Below are positions 47,301 to 62,300 of a stretch of 64,000 nt of DNA, piece after piece. Source of the stretch: Ampullaceana balthica (taxonomy: Eukaryota; Mollusca; Gastropoda; Lymnaeidae); NCBI GenBank assembly GCA_944989445.1, contig CALYLW010001367.1:1-64000 (forward strand). Reading direction: 5' to 3'. Every line of letters begins with the position of its first letter. Positions within the stretch are counted from its first letter, which is position 1. Both the position numbers and the translations under genes were made by a program. The notes beneath the pieces were generated by a model. That model did no database searches, was not told the DNA's origin, and worked only from the letters and a program-made list of their open reading frames with translations.

Positions 47301-50300
47301 TTTGGTCTGTAACATGTTATGCAATACGTGCGAGAGATGTTATTCTGGTCCTCAGATATTTTCAGCACTGCGCCATCGAACTTCTCCAACAATGCTACAG
47401 GAGAAACGAAGAACACACTCGGCAGCTGCTCGTGGAAAATATGCCAGAATGGAGAGGGGAGTCGTGCATTCAGTTGGCCATGAGGACGAAGAATATGAAG
47501 TTCCTTTCACAGGAACCGTGTAGTGACCTGCGTGAGGACGTCTGGGACAACTACGAAAGAAATGTCTCGCGTGTGAGTAAAACGTCCCTGTGTTGAAACT
47601 GGTAGAGATTTTATACAGGCTTTACATTTTCTTTATATTCTTTGATCTTAAATGAGTTGAAAAATAAAACTTTTCTATTTTTTTAAAGAAAATAACTGTG
47701 TGATTTTTTAATTAAAATGTTTTAAGAGGAAGATTAAAAGGTTAATGGATCATAAAAAAAAATTGGCAACACCCTAGCAGGCGCGGAGAAGAACACCTGT
47801 CTCCAGCCACATCACGATAATGGTAGCTATGTGTGAACGTCCATAATATAAACTTAACGTACACGTTCCAGTATCAAAATATTTCACTGGAAGTATTCTT
47901 ATCAGCACTAACCTCACTCCACATCTGTTACGCCCTTTACTACCTTTAAACATTTTTGTCTCGTCTATGAACTTAAACAACAAAATGAACCTATTGTCTC
48001 CTTGAAAATAATTATTTTTTTAAATTTGCCCGACAAGAAAAATCAAACGTGCCTTTTTTTGTATTGCAATCATATATTGTTTTTAATTTATTAAAGAAAT
48101 TTATTTAGCGCAGATATCAGGGGTTACTTTTGGGTGTGTGGTGGTGATGGGGGGTAACGGGGGTTACTTTTGGGTGTGTGGTGGTGATGGGGGGTAACGG
48201 GGGTTACTTTTGGGTGTGTGGTGGTGATGGGGGGTAACGGGGGTTACTTTTGGGTGTGTGGTGGTGATGGGGGGTAACGGGGGTTACTTTTGGGTGTGTG
48301 GAGGTGATTGGGGGTCACGGGGGTTACTTTTGGGTGTGTGGAGGTGATGGGGGTCACGGGGGTTACTTTTGGGTGTATGGAGGTGATGGCGGTCACGAGG
48401 GTTACTTTTGGGTGTGTGGAGGTGATTGGGGGTCACGGGGGTTACTTTTGGGTGTGTGGAGGTGATGGGGGGTCACGGTAGTTACTTTTGGGTGTGTGGA
48501 GGTGATTGGGGGTCACGGGGGTTACTTTTGGGTGTGTGGAGGTGATGGGGGTCACGGGGGTTACTTTTGGGTGTGTGGAGGTGATGGGGGGTCACGGGGG
48601 TTACTTTTGGGTGTGTGGAGGTGATGGGGGGTCACGGGGTTACTTTTGGGTGTGTGGAGGTGATGGGGGGTCACGGGGGTTACTTTTGGGTGTGTGGTGG
48701 TGATGGGGGGTAACGGGGGTTACTTTTGGGTGTGTGGTGGTGATGGGGGGTAACGGGGGTTACTTTTGGGTGTGTGGTGGTGATGGGGGGTAACGGGGGT
48801 TACTTTTGGGTGTGTGGAGGTGATTGGGGGTCACGGGGGTTACTTTTGGGTGTGTGGAGGTGATGGGGGTCACGGGGGTTACTTTTGGGTGTATGGAGGT
48901 GATGGCGGTCACGAGGGTTACTTTTGGGTGTGTGGAGGTGATTGGGGGTCACGGGGGTTACTTTTGGGTGTGTGGAGGTGATGGGGGGTCACGGTAGTTA
49001 CTTTTGGGTGTGTGGAGGTGATTGGGGGTCACGGGGGTTACTTTTGGGTGTGTGGAGGTGATGGGGGTCACGGGGGTTACTTTTGGGTGTGTGGAGGTGA
49101 TGGGGGGTCACGGGGGTTACTTTTGGGTGTGTGGAGGTGATGGGGGTCACGGGGTTACTTTTGGGTGTGTGGAGGTGATGGGGGGTCACGGGGGTTACTT
49201 TTGGGTGTGTGGAGGTGATGGGGGTCACGGGGGTTACTTTTGGGTGTGTGCAGGTGATGGGGGGTCACGGGGGTTACTTTTGGGTGTGTGGAGGTGATGG
49301 GGGGTCACGGGGGTTACTTGTGGGTGTGTGGAGGTGATGGGGGTCACGGGGGTTACTTTTGGGTGTGTGGAGGTGATGGGGGGTTACGGGGTTAGTTTTG
49401 GGTGTGTGGAGGTGATGGGGGGTCACGGGGTTACTTTTGGGTGTGTGGAGGTGATGGGGGGTCACGGGGGTTACTTTTGGGTGTGTGGAGGTGATGGGGG
49501 GTCACGGGGGTTACTTTTGGGTGTGTGGAGGTGATGGGGGGTCACGGGGGTTACTTTTGGGTGTGTGGAGGTGATGGGGGGTCACGGGGGTTACTTTTGG
49601 GTGTGTGGAGGTGATGGGGGGTCACGGGGGTTACTTTTGGGTGTGTGGAGGTGATGGGGGGTAACGGGGGTTACTTTTGGGTGTGTGGAGGTGATGGGGG
49701 TCATGGGGGTTACTTTTGGGTGTGTGGAGGTGATGGGGGGTCATGGGGGTTACTTTTGGGTGTGTGGAGGTGATGAGGGGTCACGGGGGTTACTTTTGGG
49801 TGTGTGGAGGTGATGGGGGGTCACGGGGGTTACTTTTGGGTGTGAGGAGGGGATGGGGGGTCACGGGGGTTACTTTTGGGTGTGTGGAGGTGATGGGGGG
49901 TCACGGGGGTTACTTTTGGGTGTGAGGAGGGGATGGGGGGTCATGGGGGTTACTTTGAAAGAACTGGAAGACCGACCTCATGCCTAGAGACTCAGAGGTT
50001 TATATACTTCTCACATCGAGTGTAATACATGTAAAGATCTCCATTAAGAATCAGTGTTACACTAAGCGATATTCCTATATCGGTAAGTCGGGCGTGGGGT
50101 TTTTTTTTGGGGGGGGGAGGTGGGAGGGGCGGCTGAAAGGTATACAATTTACCCTCTTACTAAATTCACATGGTCATTACGACGACGTGTGCATGTACAA
50201 ATATAATCATAACTAGATGCGACCCGCGGTGCAACATACGCCGCAGACTTGACAATAGATAGTGCAAAGCAGAAACATGAAGATAGAGCTCGAAGAAATC

Positions 50301-53300
50301 AGAACAACGCGAGTGAAAGTCGGGGGAAGAGGGGGGAGGGGAACCGCCGACGCATTAGGTCTCGAGACATGTGCCCCCCCCCACCACCTTGCACCACCCT
50401 TTGCTTGCCAACCAAAGACTGTGATTGGCCGACCCTAGCGAGGATCATTCGTCTTGCTTATTTGCAATCGTCTTGTTGTCTTTGTTCTGGTGATATATAT
50501 ATACAGGGGCGGATTAAGACTGCAGGGGGCCCCTGGCTGCAATTCAAACTGGGGCCCTATCCAGCCAGCGTCCCTTTAAATAAAATGATTGCTAGCAGCT
50601 AATATAAGACTGTAACTTGTAACTAATTAGTTCATCGGTTCCTTTAACATAATGTGTCTGTATTACGGGATCGGCCTTCCCAGCCAAAAAGACTATTCAT
50701 GAAAAAATGGAATACGAAGAAATAACTGTTTGCCGGTATCCTAATATTAAGTGTAAAAATACAGTTTGAAAAAAAATATTGTTCCAACACCGGGAATCGA
50801 TCGCGCGACCGCATGTATAGCAGGCCGACTTTCTACCTCAAGACCACACGAGCGTAATAATATTGTAAAATTTAAAAATATAAACAATAATCTTAAATAT
50901 TTTCTCTTAGTGGACCTATAAAATCAGTATTTTAAATTAACTTTTTTAATTTATGATATTTTCAGGAATTCATGCAAACATTTGTCCATCTTTCTTATAA
51001 AATATACTATATTTAGGGGCCCCTAAATCATCGGGGGTCCCTGGTTTTAGAGATCCAAATTTACTGTATTTGTAAATCGTTTCAAGACAAAAATGTGTAT
51101 TTATGTGCTGTCTTATGAACATTTTCAACAGTTCATTTTAAAATGCCTCCGTACTCATCTATTTACTTGATAATAAATGTACATTTTATAAAACATTGCC
51201 AGAAAGACGAGCGCTTCAAAATACCGTTTCGTGTCATAAAGCCCTGGGTGTTGTTTTACGCTGACCTGGTAAGATTTCTTATCTTGCTGTTAGACGGTTT
51301 TTATTAATGTATAGTATAGTCTGAGAAAACTACGGTGCCCCCACATCCAATGCCTCTAGGACTCTAGGAAAAATAGATCTTAAAAAAACAAAAAACAAAA
51401 ACAACCGTGTGATCAAAAGCGACATACTAATGCATTGAATTAATTCATTGAACCGTTTCTCTCCTTTGTGGGTCGGATAAGTTAACCCAACTTTTTTCAC
51501 ATCACTGATCCAAAAAATCTTCTAGTTAACCCAACTTTTTTGCACAATACAGATCCAAACTATTTTCTAGTTAACCCAACTTTTTTCCACATCACACATA
51601 CAAAATATTTTAAGTTAACCCCTGTAGTTTCAAATCACAGATACAACGTATCTTAAGTTAACCCATGTAGTTTCACATCACAGATACAAAGTATGTTAAG
51701 TTAACCCATCTTGTTTAACATTACAGATTTCTTACCTTGTATTCCTGTTCCTTTACGGCTTGTTGTTAGTCTCAGCGTTGGAGACGTCAAGCTTAGACTT
51801 TCTGGAATTCTACGTTTTGTTCTTCATAATAACTTTTTCTTGGGAGGAAATATATGAGGTAAGCTCAGGCTGATAAGCTAATACCACAACTTTTCTTTGG
51901 AAAAGAAATAATAATAATAATAAAAGACAACAAACAAACATCTAGACACGGCAGCATTTGACACGACATTTAAAAAAAAATTATTTCGAATAACATTATC
52001 ATTAAAACATCGACAATAAACTAGCAAACAAACAAATAATCTAACAAACCAAAAAAAAATGCTGTAGTATTCTATAAACAAAAGAATATGGTATATTAAT
52101 AAAACACTGTAGCGAGTATGCATAGAGTAGGACTGTCATTTACATTCCTTTATAAAAAATATTAATTCTGATTTTTTTTAAACGAATAAATTAAGAATGT
52201 TTTTAAAAAAATTCATTTGTCAAAGTTTCTATGCAGTGAAACCTTTTATATCGTGGTTAATGGCGATCGGAGACCCCCTCGATAGGGGAAAATCCGTGAA
52301 GTAGGATTATATACAATAGTAGTGTATCACCCGTCAAAAATAACAGAAGTTTTCAAAATAAATACACATCAGATTAAAAAATAACGTAATACAGAACTTT
52401 CATTTATTTTATTTATTTTTATTTTATTCATTTATTTCCCTATTGAACAATTTTATGCGGCCGTTTCAAAAGAGTTATTTTTTGGTGCAGTAATTTGGTG
52501 CGTTTCTTTCTAAAATTAGTAGCGTCACGAACAGACATGACAGTCAGACGTGACAGAGATTGCAAATAATTTATATTGATATGTACAGTATATTACATCA
52601 CTGGATCCAAGACTTCCTTTTGGGCAGGGAGCAAACTGTAATAATTAATGGATCTAAATCTACACCAATAAATGTTAACTCAGGAGTTCCACAAGGAACT
52701 GCGCTAGGTCCCTTAGTCTTTTTAATTTATATAAATGATTTATTCAACAACATCTCAACAGGTACAAAAGTTAGGTTATTTGCTGATGATTGTATAATCT
52801 ATAGAACAATTAAATCAGAACAAGATAGCAACATTTTACAAAAAGACTTAGATGAATTGATAAAATGGGAAACTAACTGGAGTATGTCTTTCCACCCAGA
52901 AAAGTGTCAACTGTTAAGAGTAACAAAGAAAAAGAAACAAATAAATTCAAAATATTACATTCATGGAAAAGGAAAAGAACTGACCCAAACTAAAGATGCA
53001 AAATACTTAGGAGTCTTAATAAATGAGAAACTATCATGGAATCCCCATGTCAATGAAGTTATTAAAAAAATCAAACAAAACCTTAGGCTTTATAAAAAGA
53101 AACTTTAACAAATGTAATAGAGATATAAAACTAAAATGCTACCTAACTTTGGTTAGACCTGTACTAGAATATGCATCTTCTGTATGGGGCCCATCCACCA
53201 AAGAATACATTGATAAACTAGAACAAATTCAAAAAAGAGCTGCCAGATTCATTACTGGAGAATATTCAAAACTGACAAGAATAACACCATTAGTTAAATC

Positions 53301-56300
53301 ATTAAACCTTGAAACACTAGAGGATAGAAGAACCAAGAGCAAAGTAGTAATCATACATAAAGCAATTAATTCTAATTTAGAAATACAACACAAAGATAAC
53401 TTAATACAACCCTCAGATAGACATAAGGATAAAAAAACCGTTCTTATTCCGTATGCAAGAACAAACACATACAAGTTTTCCTTCTTCCCGTCCGGAATTC
53501 GGGCGTGGAATGGGTTGCCTGAAGAATCCAGGAAAACCAACACTTTATCAACATTTAAATCTCTAATAAAAATGCAGGACTAAAAACAAACCATAGATAA
53601 GCGTAGGACGCAATAATCTTCTGTATAGGAGGAGCGTCTGTAAACAGATAAGATAAGATTATGCTTAAATTTATTGTATTTAATTATATAATCATTACAG
53701 CACATTCACTCACGAAATTTTTAAAAAAATATAAACATAATATACAATAAATCACTCACATATTTTACAACAAAGCTCGGGTTACACAGAGCTCACGTAA
53801 AACCATTGTCCTGTATGGATGTAAGACCTGGACACTACTGACAACCCAATGGAAGCAAGCTGCAGGCATTTGAGAACAAAAGTATGAGAAAATTTTCCAG
53901 ATCTCTTAACTAGAACGCTGGACCAATGAGTACGTCTGGTTCAGAATAACCTCCATTGCGGTCTGTCAAGAAACCATCACAGCGTCAATAAAGAGACGCC
54001 AACTCGCATGGTTCAGTCATGTGCTGCGACATGATAGCCTGACAAAAATCATTCTTCAAGGCACTGTAGAAGGGGGCCGGCGAAGAGGTCGACAGCGGAA
54101 AATTTGGCTTGACAACATAAAAGAATGCATGGACAGGACTGCGGTTGAATGAAATACTGGCCGCCGCTCAAGATATGTGAATTTGGAGATCATTGTCTAT
54201 TGATGTGACCACGCGCTCCCCCTCCCCCCCCCCAACGACCGCAATGGTTAAGGAAAAGATGATGATGATATCTTCAATTTACAATTACTGTTAACAAACC
54301 GTTCCCACACACTGTCTCATATGATACGATATTATAGTGTTCTAACACTCACCATTGACGGTAGTGACTTAAGCTGTAATGATGATGACGATGATGACGA
54401 CGATTGCGACGTTAAAGCTGAAGACGATGCCAGACCTGTGCAGTTCAATGAAGGTGATGATGAATGATTATGATGGGGTTACTGCACAGTGCAGAGGTAT
54501 AGTAATATTTTTGAAGCACTTTGGGAAGCGCCTCATGATTATCATCAGATATCGGTGCTTGGTCGTCGTTAACTTGCTTTTGAGAGAGGCCGGGAACCAA
54601 TCACTTGCCTTATCTTATCTTATCTGTTTACAGACGCTCCTTCTATACAGAAGATTATTGCGTCCTACGCTTATCTATGGTTTGTGTTTAGTCCTGCATT
54701 TTTATTAGAGATTTAAATGTTGATAAAGTGTTGGTTTTCCTGGATTCTTCAGGCAACCCATTCCACGCCCGAATTCCGGACGGGAAGAAGGAAAACTTGT
54801 ATGTGTTTGTTCTTGCATACGGAATAAGAAAGGTGTTTTTATCCTTATGTCTATCTGAGGGTTGTATTAAGTTATCTTTGTGTTGTATTTCTAAATTAGA
54901 ATTAATTGCTTTATGTATGATTACTACTTTGCTCTTGGTTCTTCTATCCTCTAGTGTTTCAAGGTTTAATGATTTAACTAATGGTGTTATTCTTGTCAGT
55001 TTCGAATATTCTCCAGTAATGAATCTGGCAGCTCTTTTTTGAATTTGTTCTAGTTTATCAATGTTTTCTTTGGTGGATGGGTCCCATACAGAAGATGCAT
55101 ATTCTAGTACAGGTCTCACCAAAGTGAGGTAGCATTTTAGTTTTATATCTCTATTACATTTGTTAAAGTTCCTTTTTATAAAGCCTAAGGTTTTGTTTGA
55201 TTTTTTAATAACTTCATTGACATGGGGATTCCATGATAGTTTCTCATTTATTAAGACTCCTAAGTATTTTGCATCTTTAGCTTGGGTCAGTTCTTTTCCA
55301 TGAATGTAATATTTTGAATTGTCAGACTTGTCAGACTCCCAGCGGGTATAAGAGTAAGCTGCTCACCTTGCCTGCTTGTCAGGCACCATGGCAAGCCGCC
55401 TCTTTTCACGCATCAATATGAAACACGGCTGCTTACCGAAATACGACTGCCGATATGGCGGTATTCTTTAATTTTAATTTTCCGGGAAAAAAAACGAAAA
55501 AAAAACAATGAACACTAAGTCCACGATAGTAGAAAAGCGAAATGGTGAGGGATCACTGTATTTTTATCTTGAAGTTGATGAAACATATTTGTATAGATCC
55601 TTTTCAGCATTTTTATGTAAATTAAGTAACATTTTCTGTGTTAATAGAAACAATCTTTTACGTCTCATGTTTTTTGCTCTATAATGTTTATTCAAAGATT
55701 AAAAAATATAATGAGAAAATGGCAATCACTTTTTAAACGCATTAAAAATTTAAAATCAAAAATAAATAAAGAAATTCTTACAACCTGAAATTGATGTTCA
55801 ATACATTTTCAGGGTATAGCGTTAACTACTCCTCTCCCAGACATGTTCAGCAACATCAACTTCTTCGCCGTGCTAATCTTCATTCTCGCTTGGATTCTGC
55901 GCTGGATTGCGTTTGCGAATCCCAGTATCCCAGGCTGGATGGAGACCTCAAGAATCGTCTTTAGTTTCGACTACCTTTTTTTTGCTTTCATGATTCTCAA
56001 GTACTTATATGTTTTTGAAAATGTTGGACCAATTTTAGTCATGATAAGAGATATGGTAAGTAAATAAATTTAAGGCTTTCAGTTTAAAAAGAAGAATTAA
56101 AGTACACAATAAAATTGGAATAAAAAAATTTAAGAAATTAATTTATATGAACAAAAGTATCCTTCATGTGGAATGGGCTCATCAGCCCTGACCACAAGGG
56201 TCTTAATATGTCTTCCCGGGAAAATCTGCCAGCAACTATGCCCCCCTCCCCGCCGGTAACTAATAGCTAGGGACCCCCCCCCCTCCAGGAACTGTACCCT

Positions 56301-59300
56301 CTGAGGGGGCCGTCTGGGCATCCAAGAACACGTCGAAAATGTCTTCCACTAAAGTTGACCTCACAAAGGAGGGGTGGTTTTTCCCTGATTCGACACGCTA
56401 CAACCTCGGCGCCAAGGACTGTCAATAGACAGTTATGAACATAAATAAAAAGTCATCCTGTATCTTCTCAATGTTTAAAACGTAAGTTGTGACGTAAGCA
56501 TCTTCATGTCAACTAAACGACATGTTTTTCTTACATTATCTGTTACTGCCCACCCCCACCCTGCCAAGCAAGTTAAATATATGAGTAATTCAATAGACAA
56601 TTTTAAAAATACGTGAAATCAGTCTGAAAAAACTGTTTTGTTTCATCTCATGTTACTAATGTTAAATGCAGGTCAACTTTGATATTTCGACACACGTTAT
56701 TCCTAAGAATATTAATATTTTCTAGGACCTCACACATTATTTAGCAGTCATTACACTTGGATAAATTTCTTCTGTTAACTTAACTTTTTTTTCTTCTTAT
56801 TCTTAATTTTTAATTATTTTTTTTTAAAATTCGTTCAATCTTCCTTTTAAAAAAAAATATTTTTTTAAAATTTTGTTTTAAAATAATTTTTTAATTTTTT
56901 TTTACAAAATCTAATTAATATCTAGTAGTAGTAGGGTTATTTGTTGCTATTATTATTTTTAAAAAAATTGTGTTGAGTCACGGCATGTATTCCAATCGGT
57001 CCTAACGATCGATATTCCAAAAATATTTATTTTCGTTTCTCTGATGAAATTTTCTTGGTCCAAAACAGGTTTCTGATACGATGAAGTTCTTGATCATACT
57101 CGCCGTTTTCTTCGCCGCTTATGTGGTCGCCTCAGAATCCGTCCTGTATCCAGAGGCGGAGGTCGGCTGGAGGTTTTTCTTTTACTTCTTACGCAAAGGA
57201 TTCTGGTCAATGTTCGGCGAGTTCTTTCTAGACGAGCTGGACGCGAGTGGTAAATGTCTGCACGCAGCGTGGTCACGATTTTTAAAAAAAATGTGTGGTC
57301 AAGAACTATTTTTACTTTTGTCAAGATCTATTTTTATGTGTAGCAAGACCAAGTTGTATTTTTATGTATGGTTAAGATCTACTTTATGTGTGGTCAAGAT
57401 CTATTCCTATGTGTGGTCAAGATCTATTATTAATTTTGTCCAGAACTATTTTTAGTTTTTTCAAGATAATTTTTAAGTTTACAAGACATAGTTATATATT
57501 TATGAGTGGTCAGATCTATTTTTGTGTGGTCAAAATTTATTTTATGTGTGGTCAAGATGAAATTATACGTGTGGTCAACACCTTTTTATATGTGGTCAGA
57601 ATCAATATTTAAGTTTGCTCAGAATCTATTTATATGTGTGGTCAATATCTATTTCATGTGTGGTTAAGATCTATTCTTATTAGTGGTTAAGATCTATCTT
57701 TAATCTTGTCAAGGATTATTTTTATATGTGGTCAACATCTATTTTTAATTTTGTCAAGATTTATTTTATTTCTTGTCAAGATGTATTTTATGTAAATTTA
57801 AGATATGTTTTCATGTGTGGTCAAGATCTATTTTTCTGTGTTTACAAAATCTGTTTTAATGTAGCAAATTTATTTAAAATATATTTCTTTTAAACGTTGC
57901 TTTCATAGTATTGAAGGGTTGTCATTTCCACTTAAGTTTATACTTTAATAATTTACATTAAAATAAAAGAAAACGTTGTATAATACATATTTATTCACGT
58001 TGCATTTCTTGTGGTTAGCCCTAAACCTACCCGGTTTTATGAAAGTTACATTTTTAAATTAAGATTTATTGTGGTTTAGATTAAGGGGAAAAAATGGATT
58101 ACAGATCATTATTGTTTAGCATATAAACAACTATTAGGAATAGAAATACTGTTAGATGCTCATACAATTTCAAATGTTTTCTAATGGTGTTACAAAAACT
58201 TTTTCAAAAGGTGATGACTGTACAAACAACGCAACCCTGTACAACTCTTTTGAGAGACCCCGATGTCCGAGCAATGTCGGCAAGTACTACGGGCCCATGT
58301 TACTGGCAGTTTACATCATTTTTATTCAAATCCTTCTCTTCAGCCTACTCATTGCTCTTTTCAAGTGAGTGTATTTATAGATGTTGACCTTTAAAGTAGA
58401 TTTTGACTTTTATAGTAGATGTTGACCTTTAAAGTAGATTTTGACTTTTATAGTAGATGTTGACTTTTAAAGTAGATTTTGACTTTTATAGTAGATGTTG
58501 ACCTTTAAAGTAGATTTTGACTTTTATAGTAGATGTTGACTTTTAAAGTAGATTTTGACTTTTATAGTAGATGTTGACCTTTAAAGTAGATTTTGACTTT
58601 TATAGTAGATGTTGACCTTTAAAGTAGATTTTGACTTTTATAGTAGATGTTGACTTTTAAAGTAGATTTTGACTTTTATAGTAGATGTTGACCTTTAAAG
58701 TAGATTTTGACTTTTATAGTAGATGTTGACTTTTAAAGTAGATTTTGACTTTTATAGTAGATGTTGACTTTTAAAGTAGATTTTGACTTTTATAGTAGAT
58801 GTTGACCTTTAAAGTAGATTTTGACTTTTATAGTAGATGTTGACCTTTAAAGTAGATTTTGACTTTTATAGTAGATGTTGACTTTTAAAGTAGATTTTGA
58901 CTTTTATAGTAGATGTTGACTTTTAAAGTAGATTTTGACTTTTATAGTAGATGTTGACTTTTAAAGTAGATTTTGACTTTTATAGTAGATGTTGACCTTT
59001 AAAGTAGATTTTGACTTTTATAGTAGATGTTGACCTTTAAAGTAGATTTTGACTTTTATAGTAGATGTTGACCTTTAAAGTAGATTTTGACTTTTATAGT
59101 AGATGTTGACCTTTAAAGTAGATTTTGACTTTTATAGTAGATGTTGACCTTTAAAGTAGATTTTGACTTTTATAGTAGATGTTGACCTTTAAAGTAGATT
59201 TTGACTTTTATAGTAGATGTTGACCTTTAAAGTAGATTTTGACTTTTATAGTAGATGTTGACCTTTAAAGTAGATTTTGACTTTTATAGTAGATGTTGAC

Positions 59301-62300
59301 CTTTAAAGTAGATTTTGACTTTTATAATAGATGTTGACTTTTAAAGTAGATTTTGACTTTTATTCTAGATGTTGACTTTTAAAATAGATTTTGACTTTTA
59401 TAGTAGATGCTGACTTTTAAAATAGATGAGGTTTCTTGCAAAAATTTTTTTTTATTTGACGTATAACTTCTCATACGGTTTAAGGTTATATTTTGTTTCC
59501 CATCTTTCGAAGGGTCGACAATCTCCCACGTAAAGCAGAATACAACAAGAGTCTAAGTACAATAAACCAACAAGTTGCTGTGCTCTTTCTTCCGTCCTTG
59601 TTTTCTGTTTGAACTAGTTGACATTTGGGCCTTGCTAAGTCTAAGGGGGCTAAGTTTGTTAAATAAAGCAGTCTTAGGCCGAAATTTTCATGTGCTTAGA
59701 TAGTAGCTATACGTATATGCCAGATGTTCCGGTGAAGAAGTGACCAAAGGTCATCTATCTGGGTTACCCGTTCAGCGTGTTTGTCGATGGCGTCTTGGAA
59801 CGTGCAGTCCCAAGTTTTGAAATATATATGAAAACAGTATTCGAAAAGCAGTTAGCGCTGTAGTCGAAAAGAAGTTTATAACAGACAAAATTTAGTCTAG
59901 AATTTGTTTTTTTATGTCTATTTGGTATTCTGGTTGTAAAAAAAAATAATTGTTCACAATATTGAAATCCTACTTGACATATTGTTTATTTCCCGAAGAA
60001 GAACAAAAAAGACTGCTATTTTGTGCATCAGTTATTGATGACGTCAATAATTGTTTATTTTCTAGTTTTATATTTAAACTAATAACTGTACACCTCTTTG
60101 CAAAATATTGGGCTGTGAAATATAGGGCTGCGTATGCCACAACGTCGGCATTTAAAAAAAATAATTAAACGCTATTTGCATTGAACGGTTAACTCTGAAG
60201 TGTGTGTTTTCAAAGCTTTTAATTTTTATAAACAACAAAATTTATTTTTTAAGAAATCTTATACTTTGTATTTAAATTAATCAAAATTCATGTTTGATCA
60301 ACTGGTTGCAGCTCGACCATAGCGGAGACTGAGAAACGGAGAGAAATGATTTGGCATGATCAGAAATTTCAATTGACTTTGAAGTATACACAGAGTTATG
60401 TTCCATTGTTGCCCTTCACCTTTGTGCGTCCATTTTTCAATTTGAAGACTAACAACCCATTTAGTAGGTACCATTTTTAAATAAATAATTTTAGTGGTTA
60501 GTTCTAATGAAAAAAAGAGTAACACACATTTCATTTCAATATGAAAAGAAATGGATCATATAGGATATTTACATCAACTATCAACATGAAAATGACACCC
60601 ACTTTGAATACCATGGGCCCGAGAGAAAAATAAATGTCAACAATATTAATACAGCGGGTAACAGAAATGGGTGAAGATCCTAAAAGACATATACTGCACA
60701 TATACTGCACATATACTGCACATAAGCTGAACATATAATGCACATACACTGCACATACACTGCACATATACTGCACACATACTGCACACATACTGCACAT
60801 ATACTGCACATATACTGCACATATACTGCACATATACTGCAGATAACTGCACATACACTGCACATATACTGCACATATACTGCACATATACTGCACGTAT
60901 ACTGCACGTATACTGTACATTTACTGCACATATACTGCACTTTCTCTTATCCAAATGATCTCGTCGATTCATAGGTCAGAAATCAGCAAAAGCAAATTAG
61001 CCTTCATTTTATGTACACCACATTAAATCACTAAATTAGATTTTTTTATTGCACGTTTCTCAAAGAAGATGAATTTTCTCCCGGTTCATTATTTTCCCCC
61101 AGGTGAAGTCATGGACTTGTCGTCTGACTTGAAAGATTTTGAGAGAAGCTGCGCCAAAGATTTGATCGACAATATCGACAACGGCAGGTAAAATAACTGA
61201 CCACATTTTTTTCAACATTGAAAAAGACATTTAGACTAAAAATGCAAATCTCAATTAAGAATTGTTATAAAAATGTTTTATAGTTCTAAGTCATATGGAA
61301 TAGACAATTTAATATTTGCCAAAAAATTATTGCTTAGACTGGCTAAGACTGAAGTCTTCCGCTTTCTTAAATATGTTAAATTGAAATTTAAAAAACAAAC
61401 TGCACGAGGATTAAGTTGGGAGTTGTTGATTGAACAACTCTGGAAAGAACACTGTCTACCTGGCACCACTGTGGGAGGGATCAGTTGGTGCAGAAATGTC
61501 TTNTGACGAGTTGTGACAGTTGGAACTGAGGACCGGAGACTTAATTCTGAATCAAAGTAGAAGTTTTACAAATTAAGTCCCTAATAGAAGCAGTAGCGTG
61601 TTGTTACCTGAATGTTGCAGCCCTAGTGAGTTAGCTTCAGAGATGAATGAGGTATAGTGGGAACAGAACTAAACATATTTAACGATTCTCAATGAATTTT
61701 AAAAAAATCATATACAACTTCCATTAGCTTGTAATTGTGTTTAAAATGATTGTCTACAGTATCTTTAAAGAGCTCAAGACAGCGAGAAATCGAGGTGAGT
61801 TCAAAACAGATATCTCAGAGCAGGGGTCGGCAACCTACCGCTAACTGTGTGCCAACTTAAGGTTTCAAATTATTCAGAGTGCCAACATCACATATCATTT
61901 TATGCAAGTCGAGGTCAATATAATCAACTTGATACACGAAACGGGAAGAGTCTGCGTGCCATTTGAAATTGGTTGGCGTGCCAAGTGTGGCACACGTGCC
62001 ATAGGTTGCCGAGCCCTTTCTCAGACCACTTAATCAATAAATGTCAATTATATTGCATTAATTTTCAAATGAAATTACCGTACTTTCCTTGAAGTATCTG
62101 CATGAAATAATATTGGTTTCGCTTACGCTCTACATTTAAATAAATACTTTTGTCCAAATCTCAATCTAACAAGGTTATTGTCGTAGGAATTCTACTCTCA
62201 TTGGTCCCCCAGCTGTTTGAGAGCGCCCTCTAACGCCAACAACAACATCGAGTTAAAACAGTTATGAAGCATCTTAAATAAAGCTCGGAACGTATAGCAT

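Larger units (their letters stand above)
52234..55559. mobile_element. Tigger/pogo-like element ends enclosing nested retroelements
   Basis: Left CAGTGAAACCTTTTATATCG then GATAGGGGAAAATCCGTGAA; right GGTGAGGGATCACTG|TA. These resemble Tc1/mariner-Tigger inverted ends (CAGTGxxCCCTC...ATCGCGG). The original interior is replaced by a Helitron fragment (52320-52560) and two non-LTR copies. Confidence 0.45.

Noticed and set aside
48118..49957. CRISPR-like regular array
   Set aside because: Units are directly adjacent with no unique spacers, the host is a eukaryote, and there are no cas genes.
50785..50855. Functional tRNA gene on the minus strand
   Set aside because: A- and B-box-like parts are visible, but no acceptor stem or convincing anticodon arm could be folded by eye.
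57081..57455. Continuous 124-codon frame beginning at the Met of exon 17
   Set aside because: Only the part to 57249 is channel; the rest reads through the donor into the GTGTGGTCAAGATC repeat.
60531..60974. Cys/Tyr-rich repeat proteins on both strands
   Set aside because: The ATACTGCACAT repeat is open in all frames; no signal peptide or splice context.
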